Shown here: piece after piece, positions 17,295-25,418 of the stretch
How the letters are laid out: every line of letters starts with the position of its first letter
Numbering within the stretch: position 1 is the first letter of the stretch
NCBI RefSeq assembly: GCF_020982545.1
Contig: NZ_JAJKLK010000026.1
Span: forward strand, 154,158-218,157
Direction of reading: 5' to 3'
Origin: Streptomyces sp. MNU76
GTDB lineage: Bacteria > Actinomycetota > Actinomycetes > Streptomycetales > Streptomycetaceae
Length of the DNA stretch: 64,000 bases
Notes under the pieces: model-generated
Database searches by the model: none
Told to the model about the DNA's origin: nothing
The model's input: the letters and a program-made list of their open reading frames with translations, nothing else
Position numbers and translations under genes: made by a program

Positions 17295-18173
17295 ATGCGT
17301 GCGAGACCCTGGTCGGAGCCGGACGGCGACGACGAGGCGGTGCGGGAGGAACTGGCGCGACTGCGCGCCGAGGTACGGCAGCTGCGCACCCGGATGGAGG
17401 GCCGCCCGCCGGTCGCCCAGGCCCAGGGCATGCTGCGGGAGCGCTACGCCCTGCCGGACGCCGAGACCGCGTTCGCGCTGCTCCAGCGGGCCTCACAGCA
17501 GTACAACGTCAAGCTGCGCACCCTCGCCGAGTCGGCCGTGGGCGCGCCACGTCCCGATGACCGCGGCGCGCTGTGGTTCCCCGGCCGGGCCCGGCACGCC
17601 GAGCCGGCCCTGAGCTTCGATGAGGAACAGGACCGTCGCGCCGGACGCGGCAACCGGAGCCGCGTCCTGACCGCCGTCCTCAGCCAGACCCTCGCCATCG
17701 TCGACACCGACATGGGCAACGTGCAGATCGCCGACCGCACCGAGGGCGGACTGCGCATCGAGCGGCACACGGGACACACACCGGACTTCGTCGACTTCTT
17801 CGCGTATGTCGGGGACGAGGGCACCTCCTGCGCCAAGGCCGCGCGGGAGGTCGCCCAGGTGACCGTCGAGGACGTGGCGACGGACGCGGTGTTCAGCGAG
17901 GACGCCCGCTCCGCCATCCTCCACGCGGGCAGCCGGGCGTGCCACAGCGTGCCGCTCATCACCGCCTCCGGGCTCTGCGTGGGCATGGTCTCCGCCCACT
18001 TCGAGCGCCCGCTGAAGGGGCTGACGCGAGCTCAGCTCAAGGCGTTGGCCGTCGCCGGCGCCGAGGCGGGCGAGTGGCTGGCCTGGTACGACCGGACCGT
18101 CGTCCTGGACGCTCTCGAACACCTCCACGCCCTCGGCCGTGCCCACCGCGGCGGCAGCATCAGTCGCCGGTGA
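17295..18173 (+). CDS. ANTAR-GAF domain protein
   Basis: 292 residues. Start chosen at ATG 17295, since GGAAGG ends 5 nt before it; a GTG at 17289 overlaps that site. An N-terminal coiled coil (VREELARLRAEVRQLRTRM) leads into an ANTAR RNA-binding helix bundle (VAQAQGMLRERYALPDAETAFALLQ, about 37-85), then a GAF domain (about 115-265, VVDTDMGNVQIADR-like strand, GTSCAKAAREV). In most ANTAR regulators GAF comes first. ANTAR binds twin hexaloop RNA hairpins to control termination; what GAF senses here is unknown. Confidence 0.85.
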   Translation: MRARPWSEPDGDDEAVREELARLRAEVRQLRTRMEGRPPVAQAQGMLRERYALPDAETAFALLQRASQQYNVKLRTLAESAVGAPRPDDRGALWFPGRARHAEPALSFDEEQDRRAGRGNRSRVLTAVLSQTLAIVDTDMGNVQIADRTEGGLRIERHTGHTPDFVDFFAYVGDEGTSCAKAAREVAQVTVEDVATDAVFSEDARSAILHAGSRACHSVPLITASGLCVGMVSAHFERPLKGLTRAQLKALAVAGAEAGEWLAWYDRTVVLDALEHLHALGRAHRGGSISRR

Positions 18174-18178
18174 GAGCC

Positions 18179-18355
18179 ATGACGGACACGACCCGCCCGA
18201 CCACGTCGACCGGAGCGACCGACCACGGCGAGCGGGTCACCCTCGACGGGGACACACCCCGGCGCCTTGACATCCCGTCCCCGAAACGGCCCGGCCCGGC
18301 GCCGGGCCAGCCCCCGCACCGGCGCCCGGGCCGCCACCGGGGCCGAGCGGGCTGA
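18179..18355 (+). CDS. Small hypothetical protein (58 aa)
   Basis: An ATG at 18179, 5 bp after the ANTAR-GAF stop with a GAGAG ribosome-binding candidate, opens a 58-codon frame rich in Thr, Pro and Arg. It ends one base before the convergent hydrolase gene. It has no recognisable domain and a disordered composition; it could be chance. It is kept because of its coupled position. Confidence 0.3.
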   Translation: MTDTTRPTTSTGATDHGERVTLDGDTPRRLDIPSPKRPGPAPGQPPHRRPGRHRGRAG

Positions 18356-18356
18356 G

Positions 18357-19481
18357 TCAGCCGCAGAAGGCGGACTCCAACGTGCGGTTCACCGTCGCGT
18401 ACACGGTGCCGTTGTTCGACGTGTTGGCGAACGAGGTCACGCTGCGCTTGCCGTTCTTCGAGGTGAACGCCCAGGTGTAGTAGCCCTGCACGGTTCCTGT
18501 GTGCCCGTACACCGAGACCCCGCACGACAGGTCGCGCCGACGCAGTCCCAGGCCGTACGCCTGGGTGCTGTTGACCGGCGTCCACTTCAGCATCTCCTTC
18601 AGCCGGGCCGCCGAGGTGAGCTTGCCCTGCACCAGCGCGGACATGAACTTGTTCAGATCCTTGGCACCGGAGACCAGACCGCCCGCGCTCTGCGCCCACG
18701 ACGTCGTCTGCAACGTCGAGTCGATCTTCTTCCCGGTGGAGTCGGCGGTCATGTAACCGCGCGAGTGCTTGCCGGGGATCGTGTTCTTCGGGTGGACGTA
18801 GAACGTGTCCGCCAGCTTCAGCGGTGTGATGATCCGGTCCTGGTACGCGGTCGCCACCGGCTTCTTGGTGAGCTTCTCGATGAGCATGCCCGCGACCACG
18901 AAGCCCGCGTTCGAGTACGCGTAGGACGCGCCCGGCTTGTTGGTGAGCGGCTTGGCGAGCGACAGGTCCATCAGCTGACGGTAGGTGAACACCTTGTTCC
19001 GCACGTTCTCGAACCCCGCCACGCTGGGGGAGAAGAGGGTGTTGGCGTAGTCGTACAGTCCGCTGCGGTGGCTGAGCACATGGCGCACGGTGATCTTCTT
19101 GTCGGGCAGCAGTCCCGGCAGATACGTGTTGACGGAGGTGTCGAGCTTGATCCTGCCCTCGTCGACCAACTGCAGCAGGACCACCGCCGTGAACGTCTTG
19201 GTGACGCTGCCGACCCGGATGCGGTCCCCGGTGCCGAGGGCCCGCTTGGTGGTCCGGTCCGCGACGCCCTCCGCCAGGTGGTGCACCTTGCCGTTGTCGT
19301 CGATCCTCGCGAACGCGCCCGGCGCTCCCTGTGACAGCGCCGTGCGCAGCGTTTTTCGCAGCTCGGTCGTGTCGGGCCCCGCCGCCGGGGCCGCGTGGGC
19401 GGGGACCGTCAGCAACGACAGCACGACCGCGCCCAGCGTCGCCACACCCGTGCCCACCGTTCTCGAAACCATCTGATGCAT
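18357..19481 (-). CDS. Exported serine hydrolase, D-Ala-D-Ala carboxypeptidase / class C beta-lactamase family
   Basis: 374 residues from ATG 19481 (a second ATG lies at residue 4). A Sec signal peptide ends near AHA-AP (residue 30). The catalytic set is complete: SVTK (92-95, Ser nucleophile and Lys), YSN (near 190) and HTG near residue 335. Such enzymes cleave D-alanyl peptides or act as esterases at the cell surface. Two Cys near the C-terminus (LSCGV and the final AFCG) may form a disulfide. A single gene, with its own 120-bp upstream region. Confidence 0.9.
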   Translation of the reverse strand: MHQMVSRTVGTGVATLGAVVLSLLTVPAHAAPAAGPDTTELRKTLRTALSQGAPGAFARIDDNGKVHHLAEGVADRTTKRALGTGDRIRVGSVTKTFTAVVLLQLVDEGRIKLDTSVNTYLPGLLPDKKITVRHVLSHRSGLYDYANTLFSPSVAGFENVRNKVFTYRQLMDLSLAKPLTNKPGASYAYSNAGFVVAGMLIEKLTKKPVATAYQDRIITPLKLADTFYVHPKNTIPGKHSRGYMTADSTGKKIDSTLQTTSWAQSAGGLVSGAKDLNKFMSALVQGKLTSAARLKEMLKWTPVNSTQAYGLGLRRRDLSCGVSVYGHTGTVQGYYTWAFTSKNGKRSVTSFANTSNNGTVYATVNRTLESAFCG

Positions 19482-19602
19482 CTCCTGTCACCCGCCGTCA
19501 TCGACAGGGTGCATTGGAGTGGAGTGGTAACGGAGAGTCAAGTAGCCAGGTGCGGGGGCGAGTTGCCCGACTCGAAAGAGGGACAGTCGGGGGAGATCGG
19601 TT

Positions 19603-20952
19603 TCATCCGCCGAAGAGCTGGGTCCAGTAGGTTCCGGCCGCGCCGCCTCCGGCGAAGCCGATACCTATATGGGTGAAGCCGGGTTTGAGGATGTTCGCCC
19701 GGTGGCCGGGGCTGTTCATCCAGCCGCGCACCACCTCGGCGGCGGATCGCTGACCGCAGGCGATGTTCTCGCCGATGGAGCGGCGGGTGGAACCGGCCGC
19801 CGCCGCGCGGTGCCAGGGTTCGCGGCCGTCGGGGGATGTGTGGGAGTAGAAGGCCCTGGCCACCATGTCGGCGCTGTGCGCCTGGGCGGCGGTGGTGAGA
19901 AGGGGTCGGGGAGTGGGGGCAGGCCGGCCCCGGCCCGTTCGGAGTTGGTGAGGGTGATGACGTCGGTCGTGGTCCGGCGGAGGCCGTCGGAGGAGAAGGG
20001 GTGGGCCCAGAGGGCCGTCCAGAAGACGGTGCCCGAGCGGGGGTCCGTGGCCTGGCCGAGGCCCGTCTCGCTCCAGGAGGGTTCGCGCAGGGTGCGTCCG
20101 GCGTCAGGGTCGGAGCGGCAGTAGTCCACGAACTCGGCGGGGGTGCGGGGGCCGGAGACCAGGTGTTCGCCGATGGTGAGGTAGGCGTAGCCGGTGGTGG
20201 TGACGCGCTGGTGGACGGAGACGCCGTCCTTGCCTTCGGCCGCGAGGCGGCGCTGGGCGGCCATCGCGGTGGCGTGGGCCTGGGCGGCGGCCGAGAGGCG
20301 GGCGTCGGCAGAGACGGGGCGAGAACCAGCCGTGGCTCGGGTGGCGTTGACCAGGTCGAGGTAGTGGGTGAGGGGGAGGTGGGGGCCGTGCGCTTGTGGG
20401 CCGAGTGCGCGTCGGTGAGGGCTCGTCGCGCAGTTCCCCGCGCCCCTGGAGCGGCGCTTGTGCGGGCGCCTCCTCTTCCAGCACCTCCACCCCGAAGTCC
20501 CTCGCCACCCCCGCCAGTCCGTCCGCGTAGCCCTGGCCCAGGGCCCGTAGCTTCCAGACCGGCCCCTTGCGGTACAGCTCCGCCAACAGAAGTACCGTCT
20601 CGCGGATGGGTCTCGGTGGGGTGAAGCGGGCGAGCGGGCGGCCGTCGGGGGCGGTGACGAGCAGGGTCGGGGCGGGCAGGTGGCCCAACGGCGTGTCGGG
20701 AACGGACGGGCTGATCGCGAGGGTGAGACGAGTGGCGCCGGGGCGCAGGCTCGGTGGGTTCACCGTCAGCGTGTCTCCGGACAGTCGGGCGCCGGGGGCC
20801 GTCGGCTGGTTGTAGAAGACGAAGTCCGCGTCCCCGCGGACCTTGCCGGTGTCGTCCGTGACGAGGGCGGAGACGTCGAAGGGGCCCGGCACCCTGATCG
20901 TCAGGGGGCCGGTCGGCAGAGGGGTGTTGCTCCCGGGTACCAGCTCGTTCAT
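19603..20952 (-). pseudogene. TerD-CAP domain fusion protein, two frameshifts
   Basis: From ATG 20952 the first frame encodes a TerD-like domain (NELVPGSNTPLP, then LLLAELYRKGPVWKLRALGQGY, residues 1-160) and a linker that includes a dispersed repeat (20428-20447). The frame changes near 20375, in a run of C (minus strand). The next frame carries a CAP/SCP-type domain with LDLVNATRATAGSRPVSAD and GYAYLTIGEHLVSGPRTPAEFV. A second change near 19905 restores the end, AFYSHTSPDGREPWHR, IGENIACGQRSAAEVV, HRANILKPGFTHIGIG, a second CAP domain that stops at 19603. Both breaks are in C runs, so sequencing indels are possible. TerD proteins bind Ca2+ in stress islands; CAP domains are usually exported, so the fusion is odd. 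Confidence 0.75.
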
Positions 20953-20992
20953 CGGTGCCGTCCGTCGCAGTGACCGTCAGCCCGACAACGTC

Positions 20993-21310
20993 TCATCCCC
21001 GCAGGGCGGTTCCCGTGCCCTCCTGCCGCTCCATGGCCGCCAGGGCGTCCTGGCGGCCGGAACGCATGGACCTGATCGCCAGGAGCAGGACCCCGATGTC
21101 GTCCAGGTAGACCGGGTCGGGGACCAGGTCGGTCGGCAGGACGAGATAGAGCACGGCGCCCCAGAAGACCCACTTGGGGCCGGTGGGGAGTCCGGCGCGG
21201 CGCAGCTCGCGCCGGGTGCGGACGAGCCGGAGGAGCAGCCAGACGGCCGCTCCGAGAAGAGCGGCCGCGACCACCGCGACCGCGACGATCACCCACGTCC
21301 AGGAATCCAT
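20993..21310 (-). CDS. DUF1232 membrane protein
   Basis: 105 residues from ATG 21310. An N-terminal transmembrane helix (VIVAVAVVAAALLGAAVWLLL) is followed by a basic loop and the DUF1232 core WVFWGAVLYLVLPTDLVPD with the usual LDDIGVLLLAIRSM. Function of the family is unknown. It lies between the TerD-CAP gene and another small gene on the same strand. Confidence 0.85.
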   Translation of the reverse strand: MDSWTWVIVAVAVVAAALLGAAVWLLLRLVRTRRELRRAGLPTGPKWVFWGAVLYLVLPTDLVPDPVYLDDIGVLLLAIRSMRSGRQDALAAMERQEGTGTALRG

Positions 21311-21414
21311 CGGTCCCGCCCCTCTGTCGGGCCGGGCGGTCCGCCCGGCCGGTGCCTGTCCATCGTCTTCCCCCCTGGGACGCGGTGTACCGCGACGCGC
21401 GGGGGAGGGGCGGG

Positions 21415-21798
21415 TCAGTGCGAGGCGCGGGCCAGGTTGTGGTCGACGAGGGCCTGGCTGACGGCCCGGATGGAGCGGGCCATGTGGTTCAGCTGCATGA
21501 CCTCGGCGGCGTACATCTTGATGGTGTGCTCGATGACCGACTCGGACATGCCGAGGCTGGGCAACTCGGAACGGGCGGTCTGCAGGGCGGTGCGGGCGAC
21601 CCGGATCTCGTGCTGGACCTGGATCTGCGCGTGGCGGGCGAGCAGCACGGGGTGGCGCATCATCGCCGGGTAGGAGCCGTAACGGGCCGGTACCAGCTCG
21701 CGCAGCCACTTGGCCGCGGACCTCTCCCAGTCGTAACTGCCCGGTGTCTTGACCTGACACGGCCAGTCCGTGCGGAGGGGCGAGGAGGTGAGGGCCAT
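21415..21798 (-). CDS. Conserved hypothetical protein (127 aa)
   Basis: Start taken at ATG 21798, since the longer frame upstream lacks coding character. The sequence is mostly helical, with YDWERSAAKWLRELVPARYG followed by long helices (HAQIQVQHEIRVARTALQTA and QLNHMARSIRAVSQALVDHN). There is no signal peptide or membrane segment. No family with known function is recognised; proteins like this occur singly in actinomycetes. Confidence 0.65.
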   Translation of the reverse strand: MALTSSPLRTDWPCQVKTPGSYDWERSAAKWLRELVPARYGSYPAMMRHPVLLARHAQIQVQHEIRVARTALQTARSELPSLGMSESVIEHTIKMYAAEVMQLNHMARSIRAVSQALVDHNLARASH

Positions 21799-22001
21799 GT
21801 TCAACGCTCCGGTCTTGCATCGACGCCATTGTGTGCAACGGGTGTGGAGTCTGGGCGGCCCCGGCATAGGGGATGGCCGGGGCCGCCTCACCCGGGGCGC
21901 CGTGCGGGTAGGAGCGGACGGACCCGGGTGGACGGCGTGCCCCGGAGTCCCCCGGGTCACGATCCGCGAGCAGTATTTATATATACCGATGAGTTTGCAA
22001 G

Positions 22002-22021
22002 GGCATGAAAAAATTCATGCC
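22002..22021. promoter_or_regulatory. AT-rich perfect palindrome, candidate RpiR-type operator
   Basis: GGCATGAA and TTCATGCC (22002-22009, 22014-22021) are perfect 8-bp arms around AAAA, within an AT-rich island (21972-22035, with TTTATATATACC) that is out of place in this genome. No T tract follows, so it is a poor terminator. TGAA-n-TTCA palindromes are common RpiR-type sites, and an RpiR gene ends 54 bp away. It would lie upstream of the gene at 21798. Confidence 0.5.
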
Positions 22022-22074
22022 GGTAAAGCGGTGAATAATCCCCTGCTGTCCGGACCAGACCGGGGCGAACGGGA

Positions 22075-22998
22075 TCAGTCCCGCAGGAAGAACTGGTGCT
22101 GCTCCGAGACCTGCTCGTACGCCTCCAGGCGGGCCTGGGTGCGCTCCGGGTCGGCGTCGGTCATGGCCTGGAGCAGGGCGGAGGACATCATCACGGGCGC
22201 CGCGTAGGAGTCGAAGACCAGGCGTGAGCCGGTGCCCGTGGCGAAGACGGCGTCCGCCTCGTCCGCGAGCGGCCCGAGCGCCAGATCGGTCACCAGGGCC
22301 ACCCTGAGGCCGGCGCCGTGGGCGACCCGCAGCGCGGTCAGGGTCTCCTGCGCGTGCCGGGGCATGGAGAACGCCAGGACCCAGGTGCCCCCCGCCTCGC
22401 GGGACTGCAGCAGCGCGTCGTACGCGACCGTGCCGCCCTTCGTCACCAGCCGGACGTCGGGGTGGATACGGCGGGCGGCGTACGCGAAGTACTCGGCGAG
22501 CGCGCCGGAGATCCTGAGGCCGAGGACGGTCAGCGGGGCCGAGCGGGACAGGGCACGGCCGATCTCGATCACCTGGTCGGGGTCGGCGAAGTCGCGCCGC
22601 AGGTTCTCCAGGTTCTCGATCTCGGCGTCCACGGCGGCCTGCAGTTCGTTGCTGCGGTCCGCCGCGGAGAGCGTCGGGGCACTGCCGAGGGTGGCGAGCG
22701 CGATGGCCTGGAGCCGCTCCCGCAGCGCGGGGTAGCCGCTGAAGCCGACGGCGGCCGCGAACCGGGTCACCGAGGGCTGGCTGACGCCGACCCGTTCCGC
22801 GAGATCGGTGATCGACAGAAACGCGGCCTCGGTGATGTGCTCGATCAGGTACTGGGCGATCCGCCGCTGCCCCGGGGAGAGGCGGGGCCCGTCGAACAGC
22901 TCCCTGAGCCGGGACGTGGGCGACTGCTCGGTGTCCGCGGCCGTCCGCCCCGACGTGATCGCTGATGCCTGCGCACGTGCCTGCTGCGGCGATGGCAC
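22075..22998 (-). CDS. MurR/RpiR-family transcriptional regulator (HTH + SIS)
   Basis: Start chosen at GTG 22998, 7 nt after GGAGG; a longer frame from 23028 has no such site. 307 residues. The N-terminal helix-turn-helix (about 45-110, ITDLAERVGVSQPSVTRFAAAVGF) is followed by a SIS domain (about 140-280, LGLRISGALAEYFAYAARRI) that binds sugar phosphates. Such regulators control sugar, amino-sugar or D-amino-acid catabolism. No obvious target operon flanks it here; an AT-rich palindrome lies just downstream. Confidence 0.9.
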   Translation of the reverse strand: MPSPQQARAQASAITSGRTAADTEQSPTSRLRELFDGPRLSPGQRRIAQYLIEHITEAAFLSITDLAERVGVSQPSVTRFAAAVGFSGYPALRERLQAIALATLGSAPTLSAADRSNELQAAVDAEIENLENLRRDFADPDQVIEIGRALSRSAPLTVLGLRISGALAEYFAYAARRIHPDVRLVTKGGTVAYDALLQSREAGGTWVLAFSMPRHAQETLTALRVAHGAGLRVALVTDLALGPLADEADAVFATGTGSRLVFDSYAAPVMMSSALLQAMTDADPERTQARLEAYEQVSEQHQFFLRD

Positions 22999-23153
22999 CC
23001 GCGCGCCTCCTTCGTCTCCCACGAGCACTCAACATAGCCCACGGCCCGCGCGATGCCGGGCGGATCCCGCGACCTGCGAGAACCCCGTTTCGGGCACACC
23101 ATGGGGGTACCCGGGGTACCCGCACCCTGTCGTCCACACGAGGGAGAAGGCTC

Positions 23154-23681
23154 GTGACCCTGCCCAGCCTGCCCGTGTCCCAGGTGGAGGTCGTGCTCTG
23201 CGACTGCTCCGCCCAGGACGCCGAACGCGTCTTCGCCTGTCTGCGCGCCCACTTCGAGTCCGACCGGCGCCCCGACGACCCTCCGCACGAGACCGGCACC
23301 GACCGGCCCACGATGTGGACCGGCATGTACGACACGGCCGCCGCCGTCACCACCGGCGCCGACCGGCACCCCGAGCCGCCGTCCGCGCCCGTCACGGTCG
23401 AGGTCCAGGGCAGCCCGCCGGCCGTACGGCTGCTGCGGTCCGCGCTGGAGGAGGAGTACGCCGTGCGTCAGGTCGGCGTCGAGGCCGGTGACCAGGAGGT
23501 CCAGCTCCAGCTGCGGGTCGAGGGCGGGAGGGGCGGGGCTGATGACGACTCTGGGGGTGGGCAGCGGGCGCGCGGCACGGGGTTCGGTGACCGAGGGTGC
23601 GGCCCGCGCGGGACTGACGGCACGCGGTGTCATCTATCTGCTGGTCGGGGCGCTGGCCCTGCAGATCGCGTTGGGCGGTAG
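23154..23681 (+). CDS. Hypothetical protein, probably read past its true end
   Basis: GTG 23154 follows AGGGAGAAGG. The first 125 residues look real: VSQVEVVLCDCSAQDAERVFACLRAH and VTVEVQGSPPAVRLLRSALEEEY suggest two alternating alpha/beta units. The frame then runs on, Gly/Arg-rich, for 140 bp inside the next gene. A one-base change in the G run at 23528-23540 would instead put a TGA at the ATG of that gene, so an indel is likely and the true protein is about 130 residues. Function unknown; probably co-transcribed with the DUF1206 gene. Confidence 0.6.
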   Translation: MTLPSLPVSQVEVVLCDCSAQDAERVFACLRAHFESDRRPDDPPHETGTDRPTMWTGMYDTAAAVTTGADRHPEPPSAPVTVEVQGSPPAVRLLRSALEEEYAVRQVGVEAGDQEVQLQLRVEGGRGGADDDSGGGQRARGTGFGDRGCGPRGTDGTRCHLSAGRGAGPADRVGR

Positions 23682-24369
23682 TTCGGAACAGGCGGACCGG
23701 CAGGGCGCCCTGGAGGAGATCTCCGAGAAGCCGCTGGGTTCCGCGATGCTGTGGGCCCTGGGCATCGGGCTGGTGGGCATGGCGCTGTGGCGGCTGTCGG
23801 AGGCCGTGTTCGGGGCGGCCGGCCCCGACGGCCGCAAGTGGACCAAGCGGCTCGCGTCCGCGGCGCGCTTCGTCTTCTACGCCTTCGTCGCCTACTCGGT
23901 GCTGACCTTCGCGGCGGGCGGTGGCAGCGGCGGAGGAGGCGGCGGTTCCAGCGACGAGCAGTCCCGGGACGTGACGGCCCGCGCGCTCGAACTCCCCGGC
24001 GGCCAGTGGCTCGTGGGCGCGGCGGGTCTCTGCGTGATCGCCGCGGGCGGCTGGATCGGAGTACGGGCCGCGATGCGCTCGTACCACAAGCACCTCCGGC
24101 TCGGAGAGATGTCACGGCGCACGCGCCGCCTTGTCGACGTCACGGGTGTGGCCGGCGGGGTCGCCCGCGGCCTGGTCTTCGCCACGGCCGGTGTCTTCGC
24201 CGTGCGTGCCGCTGTCGAGTACGAACCCGACAAGGCCAAGGGGCTCGACGACACCCTGCGCTCCTTCGCCGACTCCCCCGCGGGCCCGGCGCTGCTGGCC
24301 TGTGTCGCGGTCGGGCTGGTCCTGTTCGGGCTGTTCTCGTTCGCCATGGCGCGCTGGCGCAAGGTGTGA
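23542..24369 (+). CDS. DUF1206 integral membrane protein
   Basis: 275 residues from ATG 23542. Three DUF1206 repeats, each of two transmembrane helices: ARGVIYLLVGALALQIAL and LGIGLVGMALWRLSEAVFG; ARFVFYAFVAYSVLTFAAG and GAAGLCVIAAGGWIGVRA; ARGLVFATAGVFAVRAAV and LLACVAVGLVLFGLFSFAMAR. A Gly/Ser-rich loop with several charged residues separates repeats. Function is unknown; the family is common in actinobacteria and cyanobacteria. Overlaps or abuts the preceding unknown gene. Confidence 0.9.
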   Translation: MTTLGVGSGRAARGSVTEGAARAGLTARGVIYLLVGALALQIALGGSSEQADRQGALEEISEKPLGSAMLWALGIGLVGMALWRLSEAVFGAAGPDGRKWTKRLASAARFVFYAFVAYSVLTFAAGGGSGGGGGGSSDEQSRDVTARALELPGGQWLVGAAGLCVIAAGGWIGVRAAMRSYHKHLRLGEMSRRTRRLVDVTGVAGGVARGLVFATAGVFAVRAAVEYEPDKAKGLDDTLRSFADSPAGPALLACVAVGLVLFGLFSFAMARWRKV

Positions 24370-24388
24370 GGCACGTCAGGAGAGCGAG

Positions 24389-24423
24389 CCGGCCGGAGAG
24401 CGGGGCGTACCGTCTCCGGCCGG
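24389..24423. terminator. Bidirectional hairpin terminator
   Basis: CCGGCCGGAGA (24389-24399) pairs perfectly with 24413-24423 around a 13-nt loop, between the convergent DUF1206 gene and the deleted FAD oxidase gene. Confidence 0.75.
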
Positions 24424-24436
24424 ATGCCCGATTCGC

Positions 24437-25271
24437 TCACGGGAACAGTCGGTCGAGGAAGGCGTTCCCGTAGACCCGGTGCGGGTCGAGCCGGTCCAGG
24501 ACCTCCCGCGCACCGGCCCAGCCCGGCCCCGCGCCGTCGTCGAAGGACGCCGGTACGACCGTGCCGAGCACCTCCTCGTCGCGCCAGGCGGCCTCGTCCG
24601 TGTAGCCCCAGCGAGGTCCGCAGGACGTAGGCGTCGCTGCCGGCGTCCCACACCACCGCCGTCAGCGACAGCACGAGATTGCTGAGCGAGCCGTACGTGT
24701 GACCGGACGGCCGTGTCTCCCCGGCCGCGGGTACGGCCGTGCCGTGCGCGTCGACCGCGAGGGCGCCGCCGAGGGAGAGGCCACCGGGCGCGGGGCAGGC
24801 GGTCACTCCGAGGCCGTGGCCCTCCAGGAAGGTCAGCAGCGCTTCCAGCGAGGCGCCGGAGCCCGCCCGGACGGCGGCCGGCTCGGTGGACTCCAGGGCC
24901 ATGGCGGTGAGGTGCGTGGTCGTGTCGACGAGCAGCACCGGGGCGTCCGCGTCGGTGCCAGGGGTGATCGTCAGGGGCGACCAGCCGTGGGAGTGGCCGC
25001 GTGCGCGGACCGTCCAGCCCTGCCGCCGTGCCCAGTTGACGACCGCCACCACCTGCTCCGCGTCGGCCGGCGCGCACGCCCACAGGCCGGACGCGGTGAT
25101 CTCCCCGTCCCAGTTGCGGTACACCGACCTGTACAGCTCGACGTCCGCGGGGAAGCCGGGCAGTTCGGCCGCGGCGGCGGCAGGGTCCCGGCGGACGAGC
25201 TGCGGGGCGAGGGCGAGGGCGGCGGTGCCGAGGAGGAAACCCCGGCGGGAGGTTGCTGAGGAGTCGGTCAC
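24437..25271 (-). pseudogene. FAD-linked oxidase (cholesterol-oxidase-like, VAO fold), internally deleted
   Basis: From GTG 25271 a Tat signal (SRRGFLLGTAALALAPQL) leads into a VAO-type FAD-binding domain: VVAVVNWARRQGWTVRARGHSHGW with the His-containing flavin site, LVDTTTHLTAMA, RAGSGASLEALLTFLE, GGLSLGGALAVDAHGT. The frame breaks after YVLRT near 24615. A different frame then gives only the last 55 residues, GYTDEAAWRDEEVLGTVVPASF and LDPHRVYGNAFLDRLFP, ending at 24437. Intact relatives are about 560-600 residues, so roughly 300 residues of substrate domain are gone. The product cannot be a working oxidase. Confidence 0.75.
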
Positions 25272-25323
25272 GGTGATCACGCTAGGCCGGACATGGGCAC
25301 AAGTGACCGATCCGCCATCTGGA

Positions 25324-25341
25324 TTCACTCGTGCGAGTGAA
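25324..25341. promoter_or_regulatory. Perfect palindrome between divergent genes
   Basis: TTCACTCG-TG-CGAGTGAA has perfect 8-bp arms around a 2-bp centre, a typical dimeric repressor site. It lies 53 bp upstream of the FAD-oxidase start and 78 bp upstream of the DUF6328 gene, in the divergent promoter region. No regulator gene is adjacent. Confidence 0.55.
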
Positions 25342-25418
25342 GCCCCGGAGGGGTGGGCCAGGGCGGCGAGGTCACGGCACCATTCAGGGAAGGGGACATC
25401 GACCGACCGGGAGGACCT

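Noticed and set aside
23029..23153. GGGTACCC repeated twice before the gene at 23154 as an operator
   Set aside because: KpnI-like self-complementary octamers are frequent in this composition and the spacing gives no clear dimer site.
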